This document shows, piece by piece, positions 1 through 6,985 of a stretch of 64,000 bases of DNA. The notes beneath the pieces were generated by a model. It was not told where the DNA came from, did not search any database, and saw only the letters and a program-made list of their open reading frames with translations. A program made the translations under genes and the position numbers. Each line of letters starts with the position of its first letter. The first letter of the stretch is position 1. Source of the stretch: Oscillospiraceae bacterium (GTDB taxonomy: Bacteria > Bacillota > Clostridia > Oscillospirales > Ruminococcaceae); NCBI GenBank assembly GCA_021200565.1, contig JAJQGJ010000012.1:1-64000 (forward strand), read 5' to 3'.

Positions 1-47
1 AATCCCACATATCCAGTTCCGGCAACAGCAATTTTGCAATTACTCAT
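1..47 (-). CDS. UDP-glucose 6-dehydrogenase paralogue, 5' end only
   Basis: Only the first 15 codons lie in the window; the gene runs off the left edge. They read [15 protein letters not shown], the N-terminal beta strand and GxGxxG dinucleotide-binding loop of the UDP-glucose/GDP-mannose dehydrogenase family. A GAGGAG ribosome-binding site sits about 7 nt before the ATG. The segment is nearly the same as the start of the truncated ugd at 597-1298, so two copies lie in tandem, separated by the repeat array. The enzyme makes UDP-glucuronate for exopolysaccharide. The product call is family knowledge applied to 15 residues; whether this copy is full length cannot be seen. Confidence 0.7.
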   Translation of the reverse strand, partial: MSNCKIAVAGTGYVG

Positions 48-129
48 AACTATCTCCTCAAATAAGTATTGTGCTGATTTCCTCACAGCAGTAATATCTA
101 TATAAACTGTGTTAATCACAGTCCTATCT

Positions 130-600
130 ATCTCATCCGCATTATGAAACTCTCAACTGGGTGTACCCTACGATAGAAGTTTCATATTTGCCCTTTCGTA
201 CATATCTTCCGAGGTGTTTACCCAACACCAGAAGTTTTAATTCTACATATCTTCTGACAGGTCTACACTACGGCAAAAGTTTTCAACTTTTCGTCTCCAA
301 CACCGATGAAAAACATATGACAGGTCTACCCAACAGAAAAAGTTTTAAATTCAATACTGTTCACATCTTCGGATAGGCTTACCCAACAGAAAAAGTTTCA
401 GCCAATTTCTTGTGCATTTATTACAAAATCATCTCTATCAATTCAATCCTACTTCGTAATACTCCAACAAATCATTGATTAGTCTCAACACCCATGTCTA
501 CCCTACGTTTCGTTTTCCATAGCCTATGAAACATTCGTTACCATAGGTCTACCCTACAAAACGTCTACCATAGAAGTTTTACTTTTCCGGGGCTTTTCAG
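130..600. repeat. degenerate repeat array next to truncated ugd
   Basis: This 550-base stretch without a gene holds at least seven plus-strand copies of a motif close to GTYTACCCWACRNNAGAAGTTTTAA, at about 161, 216, 261, 324, 377, 495 and 547-580. Spacing is irregular, 45-60 bases in the first five, with a gap at about 400-490. Several copies are preceded by a CATATCTTC-like segment. An eighth copy lies in the opposite orientation at about 645-670, inside the 3' end of the truncated ugd. Unit length and sequence vary too much for a CRISPR array. The role is unknown; recombination sites, a decayed mobile array or amplified gene-end fragments are possible. Confidence 0.6.
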
Positions 601-1298
601 GCTGCCAAAAAACTGTGTTTTCCACTGGCGCTGACGCTGAGATTTAAAACTTTTTTTGTTGGGTAAACATTGGCAAAAAGTTTGACCGCCTCAGCTTCCG
701 TAAAGCCCATGATGAGAGTGTCGATGTTTTCCTTGATTGCTCCCTCTTGGAGTAACCTAGCAAAAGTGTTTGCGGCTTCTACCAGTCTTGCGTCGTTTAC
801 ATCAGTGCCGACGATAATTCTCGAGGGATAAAGATTGTCGTAAAGAGCCTTGGATTCTCTCAGGAACTCAGGGCTGAAAATGATGTTATCGCAGTGGAAC
901 TTTTCTCTGATGCTTACCGTGTAGCCGACAGGAATCGTCGATTTGATAACCATGATGGCATTGGGATTGTTTTCAATGACAAGTTTGATTACGTCCTCAA
1001 CTGCGCTTGTGTCAAAAAAGTTCTTCTTGCTGTCGTAGTTAGTCGGGGCAGCTATGATGACGAAATCGGCATCTTTGTAGGCGGATGCGCCATCTAATGT
1101 TGCAGTCAGGTCAAGGTCTTTTTCTGCCAAATATTTCTCTATGTACTCGTCCTGAATCGGGGATTTCCGCTGATTGATTAGGTCTACTTTTTCTGGGATG
1201 ATGTCCACGGCTGTGACCTTATTGTGCTGTGCCAGCAGGACTGCTAGGCTCAGACCCACGTAGCCTGTACCAGCAACCGCTATATTATAGTTATTCAT
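597..1298 (-). pseudogene. ugd: truncated UDP-glucose 6-dehydrogenase
   Basis: The 233-residue product matches the NAD-binding half of UDP-glucose dehydrogenase: GAGTGYVG loop at 8-15, KSTIPVG near 119-125, SPEFLRE with the catalytic Glu near 144, and EAVKLFAN at 203-210. After Asn210 the family sequence stops. The remaining 23 residues come from a repeat unit (codons GTTTACCCAACA...) plus unrelated DNA. The substrate-binding C-terminal half, including the catalytic Cys near 260, is missing; the usual length is about 390. It cannot be an active dehydrogenase. The start ATG has AAGGAG about 11 nt upstream and overlaps the stop of an 11-codon mini-ORF. It lies downstream of the sugar transferase. 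Confidence 0.8.
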
Positions 1299-1330
1299 TT
1301 AACATTTGCTCCTTTTCGAACGTTTTTCAT
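1295..1330 (-). CDS. possible 11-codon leader ORF coupled to ugd
   Basis: The [14 protein letters not shown] has GAGGG three nucleotides before its ATG, and its TGA stop overlaps the ATG of the truncated ugd (ATGA arrangement). It could couple translation to ugd, or it may be chance. I see nothing else in 1331-1480 apart from the 3' end of the transferase transcript. Confidence 0.25.
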   Translation of the reverse strand: MKNVRKGANVK

Positions 1331-1480
1331 TTGTCCCTCATTAGTTAAGTTATATTTCAGTTTGTTTTCTCCTGCTGTGAGGGAGCATTGTCTTCAGTGA
1401 AGCGAGCACTCAGGCGTGCCTCGGCGGAGATCCGTGTATTCTTCAGACATCCTAGTTTGACGGCGTTACTTATACAACGC

Positions 1481-1513
1481 AAAATCGGCGTAAGGAACTG
1501 GTCTTTTTACGCC
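1481..1513 (-). terminator. hairpin after sugar transferase gene
   Basis: On the minus strand GGCGTAA pairs with TTACGCC about 13 nt later, followed by GATTTTG. It lies just past the stop of the sugar transferase and is a weak intrinsic terminator candidate. Confidence 0.4.
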
Positions 1514-1522
1514 GTGTGTCTT

Positions 1523-2356
1523 CTATTCTCCTTCTTTATTGAAGATGACCGCAAAGGTCCTGAAGATGAGCTTCCAATCTTCTGTGAAGCTGTACTCACG
1601 CACATACTTCGCATCAAGCTTCATCCACTCTTCAAAGCTGACTTCATTCCTTGAATGATGAGTCTGCCAGTAGCAGGTAAGACCAGGGCGCACAAGAAGC
1701 CGCTGACGTTCGAAATCGCCATACTGCTCAACCTCTCTCGGGAGCGCAGGACGGGGTCCGACGATGCTCATGTCGCCTCTCAGAATATTCACCAGCTGAG
1801 GGAGCTCGTCAATACTTGTCTTCCTTATAAAGCTTCCAACCGGAGTGATTCTCGGGTCTTTCTTGATTTTGAAAACAGGACCGTCCATCTCGTTCTGATC
1901 CATGAGTTCATTCAGCTTACTCTCAGCGTTAGGAATCATCGAACGGAACTTCCAGAGCTTGAACGTCTCGCCGTTCTTTCCGACTCTCTCCTGCTTGAAT
2001 ATTGGGCTTGCGCCGGGGCTTGTTACCCAGACGATAAACGCCACAACAAGCATAGGAATGCAGAGGACAATCAGTGCCAGAAGTGAGAGGACAACATCCT
2101 CCGTTCTCTTTACAACACGATAAATCCTCTTTGAGGATTCGACCTCTTCCCGGGTGATAAGCTCGCACTTACCCGCCTCAAGAGAAATCTCCTCTCCGAA
2201 GCTCGTTACTTCAATTTCATATGTATCATCATGCGCACCGTCATTTTCACTCACGGGCACACAGGTCTCTCCCTCAAATTCTACTGGGGAAGCAGTTGTC
2301 AATACATCAGCTTGCATTGTTTTTACCAGCCCTTCCACAAGCTTTTTCAAATACAA
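1523..2356 (-). CDS. undecaprenyl-phosphate sugar-1-phosphate transferase (bacterial sugar transferase family)
   Basis: The C-terminal 190 residues are a typical bacterial sugar transferase (PF02397): a membrane helix near 90-110, then KQERVGKNGETFKLWKFRSM, DELPQLVNILRGDMSIVGPRP and the RPGLTCYWQ segment. Such enzymes load the first sugar phosphate on undecaprenyl phosphate at the inner membrane to start exopolysaccharide repeat synthesis. The first 75 residues are acidic and unrecognised. Two starts are possible: TTG at 2356, with no ribosome-binding site, or ATG at 2317, with GGAAGG about 12 nt upstream. A consensus promoter lies at 2454-2482. The neighbouring ugd copies support an exopolysaccharide role. 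Confidence 0.85.
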   Translation of the reverse strand: MYLKKLVEGLVKTMQADVLTTASPVEFEGETCVPVSENDGAHDDTYEIEVTSFGEEISLEAGKCELITREEVESSKRIYRVVKRTEDVVLSLLALIVLCIPMLVVAFIVWVTSPGASPIFKQERVGKNGETFKLWKFRSMIPNAESKLNELMDQNEMDGPVFKIKKDPRITPVGSFIRKTSIDELPQLVNILRGDMSIVGPRPALPREVEQYGDFERQRLLVRPGLTCYWQTHHSRNEVSFEEWMKLDAKYVREYSFTEDWKLIFRTFAVIFNKEGE

Positions 2357-2405
2357 TGTTGAAAATACAATATTCCAATTTTCTCAAATCTCGCTTTACC
2401 AACAA
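2307..2405 (-). CDS. possible 32-aa leader ORF overlapping sugar transferase start
   Basis: A perfect AGGAGG lies 6 nt before a TTG that opens a 32-codon ORF (LLVKRDLRKLEYC...) in another frame. It ends at TGA 2307-2309, a few bases past the transferase ATG at 2317. The strongest ribosome-binding site on this mRNA thus serves this ORF and not the transferase, which suggests translational coupling or a leader peptide. The product resembles nothing I know. Confidence 0.3.
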   Translation of the reverse strand: MLVKRDLRKLEYCIFNIVFEKACGRAGKNNAS

Positions 2406-2453
2406 AGTGAACCTCCTATCGGGCTCACCCACCAACCACATTTTTATGCCTCT

Positions 2454-2482
2454 ATTATAACAGAGATTATATCGGTTGTCAA
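2454..2482 (-). promoter_or_regulatory. promoter of sugar transferase
   Basis: TTGACA and TATAAT are separated by 17 nt on the minus strand, a perfect vegetative promoter; transcription would start near 2447. Confidence 0.8.
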
Positions 2483-2552
2483 CACCGCACTTTATTCTTT
2501 TCAAACGGTTTGGAGAATCTGCACAAACCGATCTTTTAGGCACTAACCAAAA

Positions 2553-2669
2553 TTATTGATTTGACGACGCATGTGGGGAATGTCCACTTGCTCCCATAAA
2601 GAACAGCAGTGTAAGCGTTGCAAACGCTCCTCCAACCATCATTCCTAAAACAAAACACAGCATCTTCAT
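2553..2669 (-). CDS. 38-aa single-span membrane peptide (DUF3789-like)
   Basis: The ORF starts MKMLCFVLGMMVGGAFATL and continues with a hydrophobic segment ending in LLFFMGAS, then a short polar tail ending ASSNQ. GAGG lies 5 nt before the ATG. Layout (one N-terminal glycine-containing helix, short hydrophilic tail, about 40 residues) resembles the small DUF3789 proteins of clostridial genomes and their phages, whose function is unknown to me. It follows the radical-SAM gene on the same strand, separated by an inverted repeat at 2686-2720, and could share its transcript. Coding status is inferred from the start signal and composition only. Confidence 0.5.
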   Translation of the reverse strand: MKMLCFVLGMMVGGAFATLTLLFFMGASGHSPHASSNQ

Positions 2670-2685
2670 AAGACCTCACATATAA

Positions 2686-2720
2686 TAATAGCATAGTCTG
2701 AACTATGCTACTATTATATT
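2686..2720. terminator. AT-rich inverted repeat between radical-SAM gene and small ORF
   Basis: ATAATAGCATAGT and ACTATGCTACTATTAT form a long near-perfect stem around a 4-nt loop. There is no clear T-run, so it may be a weak bidirectional terminator or a processing site. Confidence 0.4.
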
Positions 2721-2760
2721 CAAGAAGAGCGTCAATACTCGCTTACTATCAAAAATAATA

Positions 2761-3858
2761 CTATCTGGACTTCAACAGCTCCACAACCTTGTCTCGTCTT
2801 TCAAAAAGCACACAGCCGCCGGCATGGTCTTCGATGAGAACGTCACCGTCTCTCAGCTCTGTAAACAGCTTTGAGTGAAGAGCTTCCCTGACGGACGTGT
2901 CTTTGACGCTTATATCCGAATATGGTGAGAACGGACAGGGTTCAGCTCCTCCGTGGGAATTAATGTGGAAGAATCCTCTTCCTGCTGCCAGGCAGCCGCC
3001 TGTCGCCTTTTCGTCTCCCGGGAACGAGACAAAAATCATTTCCTGATACTTCTTGCGAAGCTCGGTCATCTTGTTTCTCAGGAACTCTCTTTCGGAATCT
3101 CCGGGAGCGAGTTCTGTACTGTCGTCGGTCACCGGAACAAATTCCACATAAATGACCGCTTTACAGCCCCGCTCCTGAAGCTCCGTCAAAAACTCTTCCG
3201 AAACTACTTCGTTAATATTTGAGGTTGTGACCGTCACCGATGCGCCAAAAATCAGGTTGTTCGACTGTATCTTATCCATAGCCTTGATCAGTAGCTGATA
3301 GATGCCATTTCCTCTGCGCTCATCGGTCTTCAGCTCATCGCCCTCGATGCTGAGAATCGGGACGAGATTTCTTGCACTATCGAAAAGTCTGATGTATTTG
3401 TCGCTCATAAGAGTTCCGTTGGTGAAAACCGGAAACAGGATTTCCGGGTAATCTGCTGCCTTTTCGAGCACGTCCCGACGCATCATCGGCTCGCCACCGG
3501 CAAGGAGTATGAATCCAATACCCAAATCTCTTGATTCTTCAAAGATTCTTCCCCACTCGTCAGCTGTGAGCTGGTCATATGCAGCTTCGTCATTGCAGGC
3601 ATGGTTCTCTCTGGCATAGCAGCCGGCACAATGAAGATTACAACTGCTGGTGATGCTGGCAATGAGAAATGGAGGAATGTGCTCGCCCTGCGCTTCAAGC
3701 TCTGCGCGTCTTTTCGTTGCCTTGCGGCTCGAAAGGGCAAACTTCGCCATAAAAGCACTCTCTTTCGGATCTTTCAGAGTTGCCCTGATAGCTCCCTTGA
3801 CAAGATTTTCAACGCCTCCTGCCATATATTCCGACAGATTAAACTCTTTTTCAGCCAT
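2761..3858 (-). CDS. radical SAM protein with extra C-terminal cysteines
   Basis: The 365-residue protein has the CNLHCAGC cluster motif (CxxxCxxC) near residue 72, then FILLAGGEPMMRRD, which fits the SAM-binding GGEP motif. Extra cysteines near the C terminus (GGCLAAGRG, EPCPFSPYSD, GGCVLFE) suggest an auxiliary Fe-S cluster as in SPASM-like proteins. The substrate is unknown. The gene begins 2 nt after the flavodoxin stop, so the flavodoxin is the likely electron donor for reductive SAM cleavage, an inference from operon structure. Family call is secure, function is not. Confidence 0.8.
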   Translation of the reverse strand: MAEKEFNLSEYMAGGVENLVKGAIRATLKDPKESAFMAKFALSSRKATKRRAELEAQGEHIPPFLIASITSSCNLHCAGCYARENHACNDEAAYDQLTADEWGRIFEESRDLGIGFILLAGGEPMMRRDVLEKAADYPEILFPVFTNGTLMSDKYIRLFDSARNLVPILSIEGDELKTDERRGNGIYQLLIKAMDKIQSNNLIFGASVTVTTSNINEVVSEEFLTELQERGCKAVIYVEFVPVTDDSTELAPGDSEREFLRNKMTELRKKYQEMIFVSFPGDEKATGGCLAAGRGFFHINSHGGAEPCPFSPYSDISVKDTSVREALHSKLFTELRDGDVLIEDHAGGCVLFERRDKVVELLKSR

Positions 3859-3860
3859 AA

Positions 3861-4286
3861 TTACTCTCCCTTAATGATTTTAGCAGCAAATTTCTTTGCG
3901 GATTCCAGGTCTTCATCGTTCGGGTGTCCCTTGTGAAGTGCAGTGAATTCACCTCTGCAATAGAAATTTTTCTCTTCAACCTTGATACCCTTGCTCAAAA
4001 GTCTCTGCTTGATCTGAGGGAATGCCCGCTCAGCAAGTGCTGATGTTGAGAAGACAACCACCTTGCCGATTCTGTCTTTATCCAGCTTGTCTATAAACTC
4101 CTTGACTTCGGAGCTGATTCCGCCCCAATACACAGAGGCTCCCAAAAACAGCACATCTACATTTGCGTCAACAGGTGTAGATATTGGCATTGCTGTGCAG
4201 CCTACAGAATCAGCTATCGCTTCCGCCACTTTCTTTGTGTGTCCTGATTTTGAAAAATACCGCACTGCTACTTTCAAATCACTCAT
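3861..4286 (-). CDS. flavodoxin-family protein
   Basis: About 141 residues. The N terminus VAVRYFSKSGHTKKVAEAIA is the FMN-phosphate loop of flavodoxins (S/T-x-S/T-G-x-T), followed by VLFLGASVYWGG and VVVFSTSALAERAF, as in small flavodoxin/NAD(P)H oxidoreductase proteins. I take the ATG at 4286 because GGAGG lies 7 nt upstream; the longer frame has no start signal. It is first in an operon with the radical-SAM gene and divergent from hxlR, with overlapping promoters, so redox-responsive control is likely. It probably carries electrons to the radical-SAM enzyme. Confidence 0.8.
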   Translation of the reverse strand: MSDLKVAVRYFSKSGHTKKVAEAIADSVGCTAMPISTPVDANVDVLFLGASVYWGGISSEVKEFIDKLDKDRIGKVVVFSTSALAERAFPQIKQRLLSKGIKVEEKNFYCRGEFTALHKGHPNDEDLESAKKFAAKIIKGE

Positions 4287-4308
4287 ATGAATACCTCCGA
4301 TTTTCAAA

Positions 4309-4338
4309 TTTACTCTTAAAAAAGTCTTTACTCTTAAA
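4309..4338. promoter_or_regulatory. 12-bp direct repeats, candidate HxlR operator
   Basis: TTTACTCTTAAA occurs exactly twice, at 4309-4320 and 4327-4338, 18 bp apart. The second copy contains the -35 box of hxlR. HxlR-family regulators are known to bind repeated sites upstream of divergent targets; assignment here is inference. Confidence 0.5.
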
Positions 4339-4355
4339 TAGAAACCTGCTATAAT
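4327..4355 (+). promoter_or_regulatory. promoter of hxlR
   Basis: TTTACT, 17-nt spacer, TATAAT. The -10 lies beside the -10 of the divergent flavodoxin promoter. Confidence 0.7.
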
Positions 4356-4358
4356 GTT

Positions 4359-4386
4359 ATTATAGCACACAATGGTTTTATGTCAA
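4359..4386 (-). promoter_or_regulatory. promoter of flavodoxin-radical SAM operon
   Basis: TTGACA, 16-nt spacer, TATAAT on the minus strand, back to back with the hxlR promoter so the two must compete. Confidence 0.75.
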
Positions 4387-4440
4387 CTACGCAGTTTTTG
4401 TGGATTAAGTAAGAATAAAATTACCTCAGGAGGAATCTAT

Positions 4441-4788
4441 ATGGCACATGAACACGTTTGCCCTTGCACAGTTGGGTGTCCCTTGCAGAAGACGATGAGT
4501 GCAATCGGCGGAAGATGGAAGATGCCGATTATATGCTCTCTTTCAAATGACGGTGCGACGAGATATAACGACCTCAAGCGCAAGATGAATGGAATATCGA
4601 ACACCATGCTTGCTAAGTCTCTGAAAGAGCTTGAAGACGATGGACTCGTAAAGAGAACCGAATATATGGAAGTGCCAATCAGAGTTGAGTATGAGATAAC
4701 CGATTCCGTGCAGTCTCTTATTCCGATTCTGTCTGAACTTGCCGTCTGGGGAAGCAAACTTCCCGATACTGAAAAGAGCGACCCTTGA
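4441..4788 (+). CDS. HxlR-family winged-helix regulator
   Basis: The 115-residue protein has the HxlR core: IGGRWKMPIICSLSNDG, the RYNDLKRKMNGISNTMLAKSLKELEDDGLV recognition region and a wing (VPIRVEYEITD). I start it at 4441, 8 nt after AGGAGG. The N terminus is rich in cysteine (HVCPCTVGCPL); family members such as HypR and YodB use an N-terminal Cys to sense oxidants or electrophiles, so a thiol switch is plausible. It is divergent from the flavodoxin operon and likely represses it. Its stop codon lies inside the terminator hairpin. Confidence 0.88.
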   Translation: MAHEHVCPCTVGCPLQKTMSAIGGRWKMPIICSLSNDGATRYNDLKRKMNGISNTMLAKSLKELEDDGLVKRTEYMEVPIRVEYEITDSVQSLIPILSELAVWGSKLPDTEKSDP

Positions 4789-5466
4789 GTCGCTCTGCTT
4801 TTTATTTGTTCTCTTCCGGCAGATTTTCTCAACAACCGGGATGAAAACTCCGCCGACGACATTTCCCAAAGAAACAACCAGCAGCCGGAGAATTGACTGC
4901 CCGAAATCTTCAAATATCACTCCCGAAATGCACCAATAATACATGTCGGCGATGCTGTGCTCGGTTCCACTGAGTATGAAGACGGAAACTCCCAAGAACA
5001 GCGAGAGATACTTGCCGAGATCATGTGGGCAGTTTGCAAATCCGTTCACAGCGACGAAGATGCAGACGTTGCAGATTATTCCCAAAACAAAGAGCGACAG
5101 AAGCGGCGAATCCATCTTCGAAAGAACCATCTCCAGGGCTGTCAGATTGATTCCCGACTCCGAGCCACAAAGCCCGGTGAGCTTCTCGAGTCCCGCCATC
5201 AGCATGCAGCCGCAAAGGTTTCCAAGCCAGACGACTGCGAGAAACAGGAGGTATTTCGGTTTGTTGTCGAATATGTAGCAGGCTTTGCCAGTGAAGAGGT
5301 TGTAGCCACGGGTGCAGATTATGAAGAGCCCGATTGCGAATAGCATCGCACCGACAACATTTCCGCCGGTGAAGGCATCCTTGAGCCTCAGATATACCGT
5401 TCCTCCCAAACCGATTGAGAAGCCGGCGAGTATTGCCAGTAAGAAATCACGCAAGTATTTTTTCAT
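4543..5466 (-). CDS. formate/nitrite transporter family protein with antisense-overlapping tail
   Basis: Residues 1-222 match the FNT channel fold (PF01226): six hydrophobic segments, with FSIGLGGTVYL, ICTRGYNLFTGK, WLGNLCGC, NGFANCPHD and the closing LGNVVGGVFIP. FNT pentamers carry formate, nitrite or HS-. The normal end is near residue 225. The remaining 80 codons run through a terminator and 246 bases antisense to hxlR. This tail has no recognisable fold and probably results from loss of an earlier stop. The start at 5466 has a weak GGCGGTG site; the promoter is at 5502-5530. The ligand cannot be told from sequence. Confidence 0.8.
   Translation of the reverse strand: MKKYLRDFLLAILAGFSIGLGGTVYLRLKDAFTGGNVVGAMLFAIGLFIICTRGYNLFTGKACYIFDNKPKYLLFLAVVWLGNLCGCMLMAGLEKLTGLCGSESGINLTALEMVLSKMDSPLLSLFVLGIICNVCIFVAVNGFANCPHDLGKYLSLFLGVSVFILSGTEHSIADMYYWCISGVIFEDFGQSILRLLVVSLGNVVGGVFIPVVEKICRKRTNKKQSDSRVALFSIGKFASPDGKFRQNRNKRLHGIGYLILNSDWHFHIFGSLYESIVFKLFQRLSKHGVRYSIHLALEVVISRRTVI
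4775..4806 (+). terminator. terminator of hxlR
   Basis: AGAGCGAC and GTCGCTCT form an 8-bp stem around 6 nt, followed by GCTTTTTATTT. The hxlR stop codon lies in the loop. The reverse strand also ends in TTTT. Confidence 0.8.
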
Positions 5467-5501
5467 GTTTTAGTTACACCGCCTGTCAAAGGTTTTTTAA
5501 T

Positions 5502-5530
5502 ATTATAGCACAGGCACCGGCATAAATCAA
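5502..5530 (-). promoter_or_regulatory. promoter of FNT transporter gene
   Basis: TTGATT, 17 nt, TATAAT on the minus strand, about 35 nt before the start codon. Confidence 0.6.
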
Positions 5531-5605
5531 GGAACGCATATTATAACATCATTGCCCAAGCTGACCTTGAAGATGTTGATGTTGAAATCGGATAAGTAGA
5601 ACCAA

Positions 5606-5635
5606 GCCCCACCCAAGTTAAAACTCAGGTGGGGT
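5606..5635 (-). terminator. terminator hairpin after ECF sigma gene
   Basis: GCCCCACC pairs with GGTGGGGT around a 14-nt loop directly beyond the sigma-factor stop. There is no strong T-run. Confidence 0.45.
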
Positions 5636-5641
5636 TCATTG

Positions 5642-6943
5642 TCACAAAATATAGCTCGTCACGCAATCATACCAATGAACAAACTTGTTGCCCTTGACAG
5701 TGATTGTCTCATTTTGTGGTAGGAGCTCGCTCCAGGGCTTCTTGTATCTTCCGATTGCCCAGTTGTCGGCGTTAAAGCGGCGCCAGAGGATGGTTCTGCC
5801 GTTTTGGTCGAGGTACTGCTCGCTTGCGACGCCGTCCTGATAGTTCTCGATGTCCATCACGCAGACTGTATCATAGCTCTTACCACCGATGGTGACGGTG
5901 TAGCTCCCGACGACGTCAAGGACATTCTTTGAGCCGGTGCAGGTGATTTCGCTGCCGTTCCGGGTTATGATTCCTTTTGGCGTAAGGTTCACCTCGTTGC
6001 CGCAGTTGTCCTCGCCGAAGCCCCAGTTATCTAAGAAATCGTCGCCGTCAAGGAATGTATAGAGCTTCCTGACTCCGTCTTCGACATGACTTTCAGCTAA
6101 GATTCTCGAATGGGTGTCGGTGAGCTGGGCTACAAATATGCGGTGAACGGGGTTGTCGCCGGTGGCATTTGCCTCCATCGGATCAGCTTCAGTGGCGTGA
6201 ATCTCCACTCCCTCGATGCCGTGAACACTAGCCTTTCCGGCGACCTCCATCATGACCTCCTCAGTCTTTTTCTTTTCTGGGAAGTCATACATCGCCCAGC
6301 TGAGCTTTTCCCCAAGTCTCGGGACGACGAACCAACCCATCATCTCTTCCCACTTAACTGGGAACGGCTTGAGCGGAGACCTTTCGATTCTGTAATCCGG
6401 GATGGATTCCGGCATGACGTTCAGTGTGTTGTTCATAATAACCTCTTCTTTCCTGACGTGAAGCCGTTCGGGAAATTTTTTCTGTAAACGGCTTTTTGCA
6501 TAATGGAGACGACTTTTGACTGTGCCGACAGGGATTCCGAGAATTCTCGAAATGTCCGACTGTGGAAGCTGCTTCAGATAATAGAGCCGGAGGATTTCGC
6601 TGTCACGGTCACATAGCTCGCTGAGAGCCTCTGAAACGTCGCTTTTAAGCGAGATTCCATGGATTCCGACAGAAAGCATTTCTTCGGGGACGCTTTCAAT
6701 ATCCACAAGATCAAGTTCTTTTGCCATCTCACGATACCTGTCACGGCACTTGTTTCGGGCGATACCGATGATCCAGGCTTTGAAATTGTCGTGGTTCTCA
6801 AGTTTCCGGAAGCCTAAGTACGCCGCAAGATAAACCTCCTGCAAAACGTCATCAGCTCCAGCATCCGCCGGGATTTTAAACCTGACATAACGCTCGACGG
6901 CTGTTTTATTCTCCTTAAGAAGCTTCTCAAATTCAGTTGCCAA
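5642..6943 (-). CDS. ECF RNA polymerase sigma factor with long unrecognised C-terminal domain
   Basis: About the first 165 residues are an ECF sigma factor: sigma-2 region with ADDVLQEVYLAAYLGFRKL and FKAWIIGIARNKCRDRYRE, and sigma-4 region with LRLYYLKQLPQSDISRILG and PVGTVKSRLHYAKSRLQKKF. The other 265 residues (from MNNTLNVMPESIPDYRI) match no domain I recognise and look globular and soluble. ECF factors are usually 160-200 residues. I start it at the TTG at 6943, 8 nt after GGGAGGTGAGG; the upstream ATG has no site. AGAGG lies 5 nt before the in-frame internal ATG opening the second domain. An ECF-type promoter precedes the gene. Confidence 0.8.
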   Translation of the reverse strand: MATEFEKLLKENKTAVERYVRFKIPADAGADDVLQEVYLAAYLGFRKLENHDNFKAWIIGIARNKCRDRYREMAKELDLVDIESVPEEMLSVGIHGISLKSDVSEALSELCDRDSEILRLYYLKQLPQSDISRILGIPVGTVKSRLHYAKSRLQKKFPERLHVRKEEVIMNNTLNVMPESIPDYRIERSPLKPFPVKWEEMMGWFVVPRLGEKLSWAMYDFPEKKKTEEVMMEVAGKASVHGIEGVEIHATEADPMEANATGDNPVHRIFVAQLTDTHSRILAESHVEDGVRKLYTFLDGDDFLDNWGFGEDNCGNEVNLTPKGIITRNGSEITCTGSKNVLDVVGSYTVTIGGKSYDTVCVMDIENYQDGVASEQYLDQNGRTILWRRFNADNWAIGRYKKPWSELLPQNETITVKGNKFVHWYDCVTSYIL

Positions 6944-6985
6944 AAGCCTCACCTCCCTGATGATTATTAAAACCGGTTTCACTTA

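Noticed and set aside
130-600. CRISPR array
   Set aside because: Repeats are degenerate, unevenly spaced and partly inverted, there are no uniform spacers and no cas genes.
5540-5603. possible gene remnant on the plus strand (QADLEDVDVEIG then stop)
   Set aside because: Short frame without start or homology that I can name; it overlaps nothing but cannot be told from chance.
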